Shown here piece after piece: positions 1 to 7,731 of a stretch of 64,000 nucleotides of DNA. Every line of letters starts with the position of its first letter. Position 1 is the stretch's first letter. A program made the position numbers and the translations under genes. Source of the DNA: Alishewanella agri BL06 (GTDB lineage: Bacteria; Pseudomonadota; Gammaproteobacteria; Enterobacterales; Alteromonadaceae); contig NZ_AKKU01000011.1 of NCBI RefSeq assembly GCF_000272005.1, positions 310,001-374,000 on the forward strand. Direction: 5' to 3'. The notes under the pieces are model-generated. The model did no database searches. It had not been told where the DNA came from and was given only the letters and a program-made list of their open reading frames with translations.

Positions 1-2472
1 TTGCAGTTGCAATGCCGGATCCTGTTGCTCGTTCAGCTGTAGCTGCAATTCGGCCAGTTGTTCCAGCCATTGCTGTTGTTGCAAGGCTGCGCGGCTTAAA
101 CTCAATTCGACACTTTGCAATTGCTGCTGACAGAGCCGTTGCTGCATTTGCAGCTGGCTTTGCTGACCTTGCTGTTGTTGCAATTGCTGGCGCAGCGCCT
201 CTTCCTGTGCCCTCGCCTGTTGCTGCCGTTGCTGTAACTGCTGTTCCCGCGTTAACGCCTGCTGATACTCTTGCTCCGCTTCAGCAAGCTGCAGTTCAGT
301 GTGTTCTGCACTTGCCGCCAGCTCCTGTTGCTGTAACTGTAATTCTGCCAGCTGCTGCTGCAGCTCTGTGCTCTGTTGCTTTACTTGCTGCAGCGCCTGC
401 TGTTTTAATTGCGCCACCGTATGCTGTTGCTGCAAGGTTTGTTGCTGGCTGCTGAGCGCTGCATTAAGCTGGCTAAGTTGCTGCTGTGCCTGTTGTTGCA
501 ATTCAAGCTGTTGTTGCTCGGCTGCCGCAGCGGCTGCAAGCTCCTGCTCAACCTCAGCTAACTCCTGCCCTAATTGTTGTAACCGCTCTTGGCGTAACAA
601 ACGGCTATCGGTCAGCGACGCCTGGCTTTGCTGGCCCCAGTTAGCACCGAACCATTTACCCTGTGCACAGATCACCGATTGTCCGGGCTTAAGCTGTGCC
701 AGCATCGTTAGCGCCTGCGCTTCATCCGCCGCCAATAAAATCTGCCGGAAATAATCCGGATACATCCCTGAGCGCACCACGCTGGCCAGGGTATTAGCCG
801 GCGCCGCGTTGTCGCCAGCCGCTGCGGTGACATACAGCGCTTTGCCCTCATCATGAGCAGCCAGCTCAGCCTGTTGTAGTGCGCCCAGTGCCAGCGTAAC
901 AGCCAGCGCCCAGCCGTCGGCAATTTGCAGCTGCTCTGCCAGTAAAGGTCCGCTGCTGCTGGGTTGCTGTTGACTGTGGCTAAGACGTTGTTGCTCTATT
1001 CTCAACACTTGCTGTTGGTTTTGCCACTGTTGACGTTGTTGGGTTGCCTGCGCGCTCAGCTGTTGCTGCTGCGCCAACGTGTTAGTCAGCTCAGCCTGTT
1101 CAAGCTGCAACGCCGCGACTTGCTCTGCCAGCTCCTGATGCCCGGCTTCTGCCAACGCCAGCTCTTGTTCTGCCTGCTCAGGCTCCAGCCGGGCCAGCTG
1201 CTCAGTCAACTTGTGTTGCTGTGCGGCCAACTGATGTTGTTGCTGCGCCCAATGTTGCAGTTGCAGCCGCCACTGCTGCAGTTGCTCGCGGCGCTGATAA
1301 TGCTGTTGTTGCCAGTCTTGCCAGTTAAGCTGTGCCTCGGCTGCCTGCTCCGTCGCTTCCAGCAATTGAGCCTGTAACTCTTCCTGCTGCTCAGTCAACA
1401 CTAGCAGTTCCGGTATCAGCTCTTCCAACTGCGCTTCAAGCTCGGCGCGTTGCAGCTGCTCCTGCTGCTGTTGCTCATGAAAACCGGCCAGACTCAGCTG
1501 CTTTTGCTGGATCTGCTGACTAAGTAACTGTTGTTGCTGACGCTGGCCGACAATTTGCTGCTCCAGCGCACTGATCCTGTTACCCAACTGATAATACTGC
1601 TGCTGACACTGCTCCTGCTGTTGCCGTGCAGTATTGGCTTGTTCACGTAATTCGGTCAGCACCCGCTCATCGCCCGCCTGCGCCGCCTGATATTTCTGCA
1701 GCTCGGTTTCCTGCTCGCGCAGCTGCTGTTCCAGCTTGTTTAGCGTGTCATTAAAACCCAGCCATTTAATCGTTGTCAGCTGGGCACGCAGTGTGCGTTC
1801 CTGCGCTTTCAGCTCTTTATAGCGCTGTGCGGTAGCTGCCTGCCGCTTGAGTTTATCGATATTTTTACCCAGCTCTTCGCGCACGTCGGTCAGGCGATCC
1901 AGATTATCCCGGGTATGTTTAATGCGGTTTTCGGTTTCGCGCCGCCGCTCTTTGTAGCGGGAAATGCCGGCGGCCTCTTCAATAAAGACCCTCAGCTCCT
2001 GCGGTTTAGATTCAATCAGGCGCGAGATCATGCCCTGCTCAATAATGGCATAGCTGCGGGGCCCCAGGCCAGTGCCAAGGAAAATATCGGTAATATCGCG
2101 GCGGCGGCACTTGCTGCCATTTAAGAAATACAGCGACTGGGCATCGCGGGTCACGACGCGCTTAATCGCAATTTCACTGCGATCCGCCAGATTGCCGGCC
2201 AGCCGGCCCTGAGTATTTTCAAACACCAGCTCGACGGAGGCCTGCGACACCGGTTTGCGCTGCGCCGAGCCGTTAAAAATCACGTCGGTCATTGCATCAC
2301 CGCGCAGGTTTTTCGCCGAGCTTTCGCCCAGCACCCAGCGCACCGCATCAATGACATTGGATTTGCCACAGCCGTTTGGCCCCACTATGGCCGTCATCGC
2401 TTGCGGAAACGGCACTGTAGTGGGGTCAACAAAGGATTTAAAACCTGCCAGTTTGATCTGTTTTAAGCGCAT
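1..2472 (-). CDS. smc: Chromosome segregation protein SMC (N-terminal 824 residues; gene runs off the left edge)
   Basis: ATPase of the SMC-ScpAB condensin, which compacts and segregates the chromosome. The reading frame is open from an ATG at 2472 to the window edge. The N-terminus has the family opening MRLKQIKLAGFKSFVDPT and a Walker A GPNGCGKS at residues 31-38. A long, strikingly Gln-rich coiled coil runs from about residue 170 to 500, followed by a hinge at about 505-620 and the start of the return coil. The C-terminal head (ABC signature, Walker B) lies outside the window; full-length homologues are about 1,140-1,170 residues. Its presence implies SMC-ScpAB rather than relying on MukBEF. 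Identity is certain; the coil is low in complexity, so the exact hinge borders are approximate. Confidence 0.95.
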   Translation of the reverse strand, partial: MRLKQIKLAGFKSFVDPTTVPFPQAMTAIVGPNGCGKSNVIDAVRWVLGESSAKNLRGDAMTDVIFNGSAQRKPVSQASVELVFENTQGRLAGNLADRSEIAIKRVVTRDAQSLYFLNGSKCRRRDITDIFLGTGLGPRSYAIIEQGMISRLIESKPQELRVFIEEAAGISRYKERRRETENRIKHTRDNLDRLTDVREELGKNIDKLKRQAATAQRYKELKAQERTLRAQLTTIKWLGFNDTLNKLEQQLREQETELQKYQAAQAGDERVLTELREQANTARQQQEQCQQQYYQLGNRISALEQQIVGQRQQQQLLSQQIQQKQLSLAGFHEQQQQEQLQRAELEAQLEELIPELLVLTEQQEELQAQLLEATEQAAEAQLNWQDWQQQHYQRREQLQQWRLQLQHWAQQQHQLAAQQHKLTEQLARLEPEQAEQELALAEAGHQELAEQVAALQLEQAELTNTLAQQQQLSAQATQQRQQWQNQQQVLRIEQQRLSHSQQQPSSSGPLLAEQLQIADGWALAVTLALGALQQAELAAHDEGKALYVTAAAGDNAAPANTLASVVRSGMYPDYFRQILLAADEAQALTMLAQLKPGQSVICAQGKWFGANWGQQSQASLTDSRLLRQERLQQLGQELAEVEQELAAAAAAEQQQLELQQQAQQQLSQLNAALSSQQQTLQQQHTVAQLKQQALQQVKQQSTELQQQLAELQLQQQELAASAEHTELQLAEAEQEYQQALTREQQLQQRQQQARAQEEALRQQLQQQQGQQSQLQMQQRLCQQQLQSVELSLSRAALQQQQWLEQLAELQLQLNEQQDPALQLQ

Positions 2473-2499
2473 CCGGCTGCTGTATTCTGCTTAGAGTTA

Positions 2500-2526
2500 T
2501 AGCGACAAATCTACCCATTTTGTCGC
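2500..2526. promoter_or_regulatory. Inverted repeat in the mscS-like/smc gap
   Basis: GCGACAAA (2502-2509) is repeated in inverted orientation as TTTGTCGC (2519-2526) with a 9-nt spacer, in the 60-bp gap upstream of smc. There is no T-run, so it does not look like an intrinsic terminator for the upstream gene. It could be an operator or a weak hairpin; its function is unknown. Confidence 0.3.
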
Positions 2527-2532
2527 ACCCTG

Positions 2533-3189
2533 TCACTTGCTAATTCGATTAACGGGCTGACTTTGCAGATTTTTTTTACGCCAACGCTCTGCTTTGGCTA
2601 CCACATCAATAGTCTTACGCACCGGTGCTTGTGCCGCGCTGATAATCACTACCGGGCGTGACACAATCAGGTTATTCGGGTAAATCACCCGCTCCTGCTC
2701 TTTCGTACGCAGCACCGTATTAAACAAATGGATCTCGGCAATATCACCCTCCAGCGCATTATTACCATCAATAATCCGCACCTTGCTGCCTTCGGCAAAG
2801 TCTTTCTGCCCCAGTAGAATAAAGAAAGCGGTCACGTTGCTGATTAGCGACCAGGACGCAAATAAGGCGACACCGGCTACCGCAATAATTGACGATGCCA
2901 GCACCAGCAAGCCACGGATATCCACGCCCCAGATAATGCTTAGCACCACCAGCAACAGCAGCATTAGCAGGATATGAAAAACGACAATGGCTCTTTTATT
3001 CATCTCCGGCCGCATCCGGCCGCCTGCCAGCAAGCCATAGATCAATGGCACCAGCCGGCGGCTGACGATGATATAAGCCAGTACCGCCAGCAGCGATAAA
3101 CCTAGCTGTACCATCATTGGGCTCATATAACCGCTGAGTTGTTTCAGGATCTCACTGTCGGCAATGATCGATTGTTCCACGCTCATCAT
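2533..3189 (-). CDS. Small MscS-family mechanosensitive channel-like protein
   Basis: 218-residue inner-membrane protein of the small-conductance mechanosensitive channel family, expected to relieve osmotic pressure. It has three hydrophobic segments (about residues 25-50, 66-88 and 90-125). The last corresponds to the pore helix and is followed by the short beta domain (GDIAEIHLFNTVLRTKE...IYPNN), which matches the MscS consensus. It is shorter than E. coli MscS (286 residues) because the C-terminal vestibule is mostly missing. Its ATG directly abuts the TAA of the ycgN-like gene upstream, so the two are co-transcribed. Channel activity is inferred from the fold only. Confidence 0.85.
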   Translation of the reverse strand: MMSVEQSIIADSEILKQLSGYMSPMMVQLGLSLLAVLAYIIVSRRLVPLIYGLLAGGRMRPEMNKRAIVVFHILLMLLLLVVLSIIWGVDIRGLLVLASSIIAVAGVALFASWSLISNVTAFFILLGQKDFAEGSKVRIIDGNNALEGDIAEIHLFNTVLRTKEQERVIYPNNLIVSRPVVIISAAQAPVRKTIDVVAKAERWRKKNLQSQPVNRISK

Positions 3190-3684
3190 TTAATCCAGAT
3201 CATTTAACGGCCAACTGACGATATAGTCTTCAAAATCATCCAGATTCACCATATCCTCTGAGATGGTTTTGTTACGTACTGACATTTGCTTTTTATGCAT
3301 CAGGCTCTTCTTACCACCGTTGAGCAAGGGGTGCCAGGATGGCAAACCGCGCCCTTCATGTAAGCGCCGATAGGCACAGCTGTTGGGCATAAAGAAGATG
3401 TCTTTCAGATTGTCTTTGGTCAGCTTAATGCAATCCGGCACCAACACAGTACGAAGACTGTATTGGGTACATTCGCATTTATGGCTATTCAGATAGCGGC
3501 AGGCGATATTAGTAAACACCACCTCTTCATCAGGTTTAAGCTCAGCGGTCGGACCTTCTTCCTCGTCGTCATGAATAAATTTATTCAGACAACATTTAGC
3601 GCAGCCATCACATAAAGCTTCCCACTCAGCGTCATTCATTTCGCTTAAGCTTTTTTGCTCCCAGAAGCGTTCACTCAGGCTCAT
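3190..3684 (-). CDS. ycgN: YcgN-family cysteine-cluster protein (UPF0260)
   Basis: 164-residue cytoplasmic protein of the YcgN/UPF0260 family, of unknown function. It carries a cysteine cluster typical of metal-binding proteins (C25, C28, C31, C32) and further Cys residues in the IACRYLNSHKCEC stretch. The length matches the family (about 150 residues). It sits in the leftward cluster ycgL - transglycosylase - hydrolase - ycgN - mscS-like; in E. coli ycgL, ycgM and ycgN are also neighbours. The start is the first ATG, one codon beyond the stop of the upstream hydrolase gene. Metal or iron-sulfur binding is an inference from the cysteine spacing. Confidence 0.93.
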   Translation of the reverse strand: MSLSERFWEQKSLSEMNDAEWEALCDGCAKCCLNKFIHDDEEEGPTAELKPDEEVVFTNIACRYLNSHKCECTQYSLRTVLVPDCIKLTKDNLKDIFFMPNSCAYRRLHEGRGLPSWHPLLNGGKKSLMHKKQMSVRNKTISEDMVNLDDFEDYIVSWPLNDLD

Positions 3685-4347
3685 TTAAACCTCTACCCGG
3701 CTAGCAATTTTCAGTAAATCAGCCAGCGTCAGGGTCAGGGTATCACCGGCCTGCAAGGGCCCTACCCCTGCCGGCGTGCCGGTGAGTACCAGATCGCCGG
3801 GTAGCAGAGTAAAATGTTGGCTCATTTCGCTAATCAGCTGGGTAATACCGCGGATCATATTGGCGCTGTTCCCTTGCTGGCGCAGCTCACTGTTAACCTG
3901 CAGACTAAAATCCAGTTGCTGCGGGTGTTGTACCTGCGCTTTTGGAATCAACGGCGACATCGGGCAAGCACCGTCAAACCCTTTGGCAATTTCCCACGGC
4001 CGGCCAAGTTGCTTTAGTTTGGCCTGCACCTCACGTAAGGTCAAATCCAGCGCCAGGCCATAACCCCAAATCGCCTCATTCACTTCAGCAAAGCTGGCGT
4101 TTTTCAGTGGCTTGGCAATTAATACTGCCAACTCCAGCTCATTGTGAACTTCACCGCGTCCTGCCGGAATACGAAAAGCTGGCGCCAGCGGCACCAGCGC
4201 AGTCGCAGGTTTGATAAAAAACAGGGCTTCCGGCGCGGTTTTACTTTGCATTTCGGCAATATGGTCCTGATAGTTCTGACCAATACACACCACTTTACCC
4301 AATGGTAAGCTGATAGGTTGACCTCGCCAATCCTGATGCTGGTACAT
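3685..4347 (-). CDS. ycgM: Fumarylacetoacetate hydrolase family protein (YcgM-like)
   Basis: 220-residue FAH-fold enzyme, a family that hydrolyses acylpyruvates or decarboxylates oxaloacetate-type beta-keto acids with a divalent metal. The acidic metal-ligand motif HNELEL is at residues 68-73, a further Asp falls in the GYGLALDLT segment, and the family end motif TGTPAGVGP lies near the C-terminus. Length and order beside ycgN and ycgL match E. coli YcgM. The start codon overlaps the transglycosylase stop by one base (TAATG), indicating translational coupling. Family is certain; the substrate is not determined by the sequence. Confidence 0.92.
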   Translation of the reverse strand: MYQHQDWRGQPISLPLGKVVCIGQNYQDHIAEMQSKTAPEALFFIKPATALVPLAPAFRIPAGRGEVHNELELAVLIAKPLKNASFAEVNEAIWGYGLALDLTLREVQAKLKQLGRPWEIAKGFDGACPMSPLIPKAQVQHPQQLDFSLQVNSELRQQGNSANMIRGITQLISEMSQHFTLLPGDLVLTGTPAGVGPLQAGDTLTLTLADLLKIASRVEV

Positions 4348-5399
4348 TAAGTTTGCTCCGCAACAATAAGATCAGCCAGATAACCAACACTGGTGACGAA
4401 ATAGTAAGAGCGGTTCCAGTGCATCAGGCTTTTATAGTTATCGTAAGCCAGGAAAGCCCGGCCGGTCGGGCCGTCAGGCAACACCAGGGCGGCAGAGATA
4501 TCACGCTGTGGCAACACTTCACCATTTAAACGGCGTACGCCAAGTTGATGCCAGTCTGCCATACTGCGCGCCGAGGCATTCCAGCGGCCCAGCCATTCAT
4601 TACGCGCCAGACTGCCACGCTGAATGGCATGTCCGGTATCAAAACCGGCCGGCAACTTCACTTCGCGCCCCCAGGTTTTGCTGTAATCCCAGCCTTGCTG
4701 CTTGAGATAGTTGGCAATAGAGGCAAACACATCCAGCTCATTAGTCCAGATATCTTTCTTACCGTCACCATCACCGTCCTGGGCATAAGACAGAAAAGAG
4801 CTTGGCATAAACTGACTTTGTCCCATGGCACCGGCCCAGGAGCCTTTCATATTATCTAAATCGATATGGCCCTGCGCCAGAATATCCAGCGCGTGGAAAA
4901 ACTCGGTGCGGAAAAAGGTTTCGCGCCGACCTTCGTAGGCTAAGGTTGCCAGCGCAGAAGGAATAGAATAGTTGCCCTGGAAGCGGCCAAAACTGCTCTC
5001 CAATCCCCATAACGCCACAATAAAGCGCGGTTGCACGCCATAGCGTTTGCCGATTTCTTCCAATTGTGGCTGATATTGCTGATAACGCTCCCGCGCCATC
5101 CGGATCCGCGTTTCGCTGACCCGCTTTGGCAGATAGGTATCGAGTGTTTCAACCACTTCCGGTTGACTGCGATCAGCACTGACAACCCGCTCATGGAACT
5201 GCAGACTACTGAACACAGCGTCAAGTAAACTGGCGTCGTAACCGCGACTGAGTGCCTCTTGTTTCAGTGCGCTGGTATAGCTGGCAAAATCGGGTTTAGT
5301 TGCCGGACTGTCATTAGCCAACACCAATGGGCTGAATAGCTGTGAGCTGAGCAGCAAGGCGCTACCCAAAAACAGACGGTGTAACAACTTTATCTTCAT
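4347..5399 (-). CDS. Lytic murein transglycosylase, MltB/SltB type
   Basis: 350-residue periplasmic enzyme that cleaves the MurNAc-GlcNAc bond of peptidoglycan with formation of a 1,6-anhydro ring. A signal peptide occupies residues 1-29 (cut after VLA). The catalytic Glu is E134 in WGLESSFGRF. The downstream GAMGQSQFMPSSF and DGDGDGKKDIW motifs (the second a Ca-binding-like loop) match the SLT_2/MltB family. There is no lipobox, so it is predicted soluble like Slt35-type proteins. The ATG follows a good GGAATAAG ribosome binding site. It lies two bases from the ycgL stop and is probably in the same operon. Confidence 0.93.
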   Translation of the reverse strand: MKIKLLHRLFLGSALLLSSQLFSPLVLANDSPATKPDFASYTSALKQEALSRGYDASLLDAVFSSLQFHERVVSADRSQPEVVETLDTYLPKRVSETRIRMARERYQQYQPQLEEIGKRYGVQPRFIVALWGLESSFGRFQGNYSIPSALATLAYEGRRETFFRTEFFHALDILAQGHIDLDNMKGSWAGAMGQSQFMPSSFLSYAQDGDGDGKKDIWTNELDVFASIANYLKQQGWDYSKTWGREVKLPAGFDTGHAIQRGSLARNEWLGRWNASARSMADWHQLGVRRLNGEVLPQRDISAALVLPDGPTGRAFLAYDNYKSLMHWNRSYYFVTSVGYLADLIVAEQT

Positions 5400-5401
5400 A
5401 C

Positions 5402-5692
5402 TTATTCCTTGTTGACTTCAGCTTGCTGCAGCGCCGCTTTATGCGTCGCCAGCAAATCTTCAACCGGTGGTGGCAATTGTAAATAGTAGCCCTGTTCCAG
5501 CAAGGCGGCTTTTACCTTTTCGATATCAGCCTGAGCCAAATGTTCCCGTTTGGCTAAATTCAGTACCGTAATGAGTAACGGTTGGCCAAAGGTTTGCAAT
5601 AAGGCCGGCGGAACTTTGCTAAAATCATCCCGCTTTTCAACATACAGGTAGGTGCCCTCTTTTCGCGGGCTACGATATACAGCAGATAACAT
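5402..5692 (-). CDS. ycgL: YcgL domain-containing protein
   Basis: 96-residue protein of the YcgL family (small alpha/beta cytoplasmic protein of unknown function). The N-terminus LSAVYRSPRKEGTYLYV and the core VPPALLQTFGQP match the family, and the length is typical. It is divergently transcribed from minC across a 192-bp gap that must hold both promoters, and it heads the leftward ycgL-transglycosylase-ycgM-ycgN-mscS cluster. Association with min genes or rnd is common in gammaproteobacteria, but no function is established. Confidence 0.92.
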   Translation of the reverse strand: MLSAVYRSPRKEGTYLYVEKRDDFSKVPPALLQTFGQPLLITVLNLAKREHLAQADIEKVKAALLEQGYYLQLPPPVEDLLATHKAALQQAEVNKE

Positions 5693-5884
5693 AGAATAAA
5701 ACTACTTCGCCAACTTGCCTAACAGATAGCAAGACTATAACATGAACCGCAGGTTATGCGCATCGACCACCGTGAATGGCAGCGCAGAAATTATGGGGCT
5801 GAGGTTGGTTAATTTTAGCCAGCGCCAGATTCCAAAGATCCCGCGCAAGCGGCTTAATAATAATAGTAAAAGCGCTGAACTTTT

Positions 5885-6607
5885 ATGTCTGAACACTCCT
5901 TAGAATTAAAGGGCAGTTTATTCCCTTTGTCCGTGTTACATTGCTCCGATCTTAGTATCAGCAGTCTGCAATCCCTGTTAACGGCCAAATTGGCTCAGGC
6001 ACCAGCATTCTTTTACCAGGCTCCCATCGTCATTAACCTGCAGGATAATGATAGCAGGCCCGATTTTGTGGCGTTGAAACAGTTATTTACTGAGTTAAAA
6101 CTGGTGCTGGTAGGTGTTACTGGCGCCAATGCAGAGCAAAAGACTGCAGCCCAACAAGCGGGCCTGGCGGTGTTGCAGGCCGGAAAAGCCTCGGCAGCCA
6201 AAGCCACCGAACCATCAGCGCAGACAGCGCCAGCGGCTGCGGTAAAGCCGACGCAAGTCGTGGTGCAACCACAGCCGATGGACAGCAAGATTGTGGAACA
6301 GAATGTCCGCTCCGGCCAACAAATCTACGCCAAGGGTGCCGATTTAATTATCAAGGGTGCAGTTGGCGCCGGAGCCGAAGTGATTGCCGATGGCAATATT
6401 CATATTTATGGTTCGCTGCGGGGTAAGGCGATTGCCGGCGCCAGCGGCGACAGCAGCAAGCGAATTTATTGTTACAACATGCAGGCCGAATTGGTCTCAA
6501 TCGCCGGCAACTACTGGCTTAGTCATAGCCTGCAAGGTGAGTTTTGGGGTAAACCGGCCTGCATTCGCTGGCAGGGCGAAAGTTTAGTCATTTCAGAATT
6601 AGTGTAA
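5885..6607 (+). CDS. minC: Septum site-determining protein MinC
   Basis: 240-residue inhibitor of FtsZ assembly that acts with MinD to block division near the poles. An N-terminal FtsZ-inhibiting domain (about 1-105) is followed by an Ala/Pro-rich linker (105-135) and a C-terminal beta-helix domain (about 135-240) that binds MinD. The C-terminal domain contains the family signature VRSGQQIYAKGADLIIKG and GNIHIYGSLRG. It is the first gene of minCDE, with minD starting 11 bp downstream. The upstream gap shows an AT-rich block (taataataatagtaaaa) that could hold the promoter -10 region. No strong Shine-Dalgarno precedes the ATG. Confidence 0.96.
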   Translation: MSEHSLELKGSLFPLSVLHCSDLSISSLQSLLTAKLAQAPAFFYQAPIVINLQDNDSRPDFVALKQLFTELKLVLVGVTGANAEQKTAAQQAGLAVLQAGKASAAKATEPSAQTAPAAAVKPTQVVVQPQPMDSKIVEQNVRSGQQIYAKGADLIIKGAVGAGAEVIADGNIHIYGSLRGKAIAGASGDSSKRIYCYNMQAELVSIAGNYWLSHSLQGEFWGKPACIRWQGESLVISELV

Positions 6608-6618
6608 GGAAAGTCACT

Positions 6619-7428
6619 ATGGCAAAAATTATTGTGGTTACCTCTGGCAAGGGTGGTGTCGGTAAAACCACCTCCAGTGCCGCTATCGGTACAGGCCTGG
6701 CATTAGCCGGTAAAAAAACCGTGATTGTCGATTTTGATATCGGTTTACGGAATTTAGATTTAATTATGGGCTGCGAGCGGCGCGTAGTTTACGACTTTGT
6801 CAATGTGATCAATGGCGAAGCCAATCTGAAACAAACGCTGATTAAAGATAAACGGGTCGAGAATCTGTTTATTCTGCCGGCGTCGCAAACCCGCGACAAA
6901 GATGCGCTAACCAAAGAAGGCGTGGAGCGGGTATTAAATGAACTGTCTGCCGACTTTGATTTTATTATCTGTGACTCTCCGGCGGGTATTGAGTCGGGTG
7001 CCATGATGGCATTGTACTTTGCCGACGAAGCCGTAGTAGTAACCAATCCGGAAGTGTCATCAGTACGCGATTCCGATCGCATTCTGGGTATGTTATCGAG
7101 CAAATCACGCCGGGCTGAACAGGGTCTGGATGGCATTAAAGAGCATTTACTGCTCACGCGCTATAACCCGGAGCGGGTGCTCAAAGGCGAGATGCTCAGT
7201 GTTGAAGATGTGAAAGAAATCCTGGCCATCGAACTGGTTGGCGTGATCCCGGAATCCCAGGCCGTACTGAATGCATCTAACTCTGGCCAACCAGTGATCC
7301 TGGATGAAGAGAGTGATGCCGGTCAGGCTTATCTGGATACGGTGAAACGCTTACTGGGTGAAACCGTGCCGTTCCGTTTTCTGACGGTGGAGAGAAAAGG
7401 ATTTATTAAAAGGTTGTTTGGAGGCTAA
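6619..7428 (+). CDS. minD: Septum site-determining ATPase MinD
   Basis: 269-residue ParA-family ATPase that binds the membrane in its ATP form, recruits MinC and is released by MinE. The deviant Walker A GKGGVGKT is at residues 10-17 with the signature Lys11, and FDIGLRNLDL follows as in E. coli MinD. The C-terminal amphipathic membrane-targeting helix is intact (FIKRLFGG end). A good AAGGAAAG site precedes the ATG. It is the middle gene of a compact min operon. Confidence 0.98.
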   Translation: MAKIIVVTSGKGGVGKTTSSAAIGTGLALAGKKTVIVDFDIGLRNLDLIMGCERRVVYDFVNVINGEANLKQTLIKDKRVENLFILPASQTRDKDALTKEGVERVLNELSADFDFIICDSPAGIESGAMMALYFADEAVVVTNPEVSSVRDSDRILGMLSSKSRRAEQGLDGIKEHLLLTRYNPERVLKGEMLSVEDVKEILAIELVGVIPESQAVLNASNSGQPVILDEESDAGQAYLDTVKRLLGETVPFRFLTVERKGFIKRLFGG

Positions 7429-7431
7429 CTA

Positions 7432-7692
7432 ATGTCGTTACTGGATTATTTTCGTTCAACTAAAAAAAATACCGCCAGCACAGCCAAAGAGCGCCTGCAA
7501 ATTATTGTTGCCCATGAGCGCAAGCGCCGCAGCGGCCCTGACTACCTGCCGCAGCTGGAACGCGATATTTTAGAAGTGATTCGCAAGTATGTTGATATTC
7601 CGGCCGACCAGGTTGCAGTATCACTGGAGCAACGTGGTGATGAGTTATCGGTACTGGAACTTAATATCACCTTCCCTGATGAAAAGCGCTAA
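7432..7692 (+). CDS. minE: Cell division topological specificity factor MinE
   Basis: 86-residue activator of the MinD ATPase that sets up pole-to-pole oscillation. The N-terminal membrane-binding segment MSLLDYFRS, the anti-MinCD helix ([14 protein letters not shown], residues about 18-31) and the C-terminal dimerisation domain are all recognisable, and the length equals the family norm. It starts three bases after the minD stop. The last codons and stop lie inside the 5' arm and loop of a perfect hairpin that probably terminates the operon. Confidence 0.97.
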   Translation: MSLLDYFRSTKKNTASTAKERLQIIVAHERKRRSGPDYLPQLERDILEVIRKYVDIPADQVAVSLEQRGDELSVLELNITFPDEKR

Positions 7693-7704
7693 GTAGCGCT
7701 TTTC
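7681..7704 (+). terminator. Hairpin terminator overlapping the minE stop codon
   Basis: Perfect 10-bp arms GAAAAGCGCT (7681-7690) and AGCGCTTTTC (7695-7704) with a 4-nt loop. The 3' arm supplies a short T stretch. The hairpin contains the minE stop codon, so termination of minCDE appears built into the coding end. Some readthrough into the next gene, 28 bp on, is plausible. Confidence 0.65.
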
Positions 7705-7731
7705 TTATCTTATCTGTCAAAGGAGCAGACA

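Noticed and set aside
1-1523. Several long plus-strand open frames opposite smc, rich in Leu, Ala, Gln or Cys
   Set aside because: They are mirror images of the Gln-rich SMC coiled coil (CAG/CTG-rich DNA), with no ribosome binding sites or recognisable domains.
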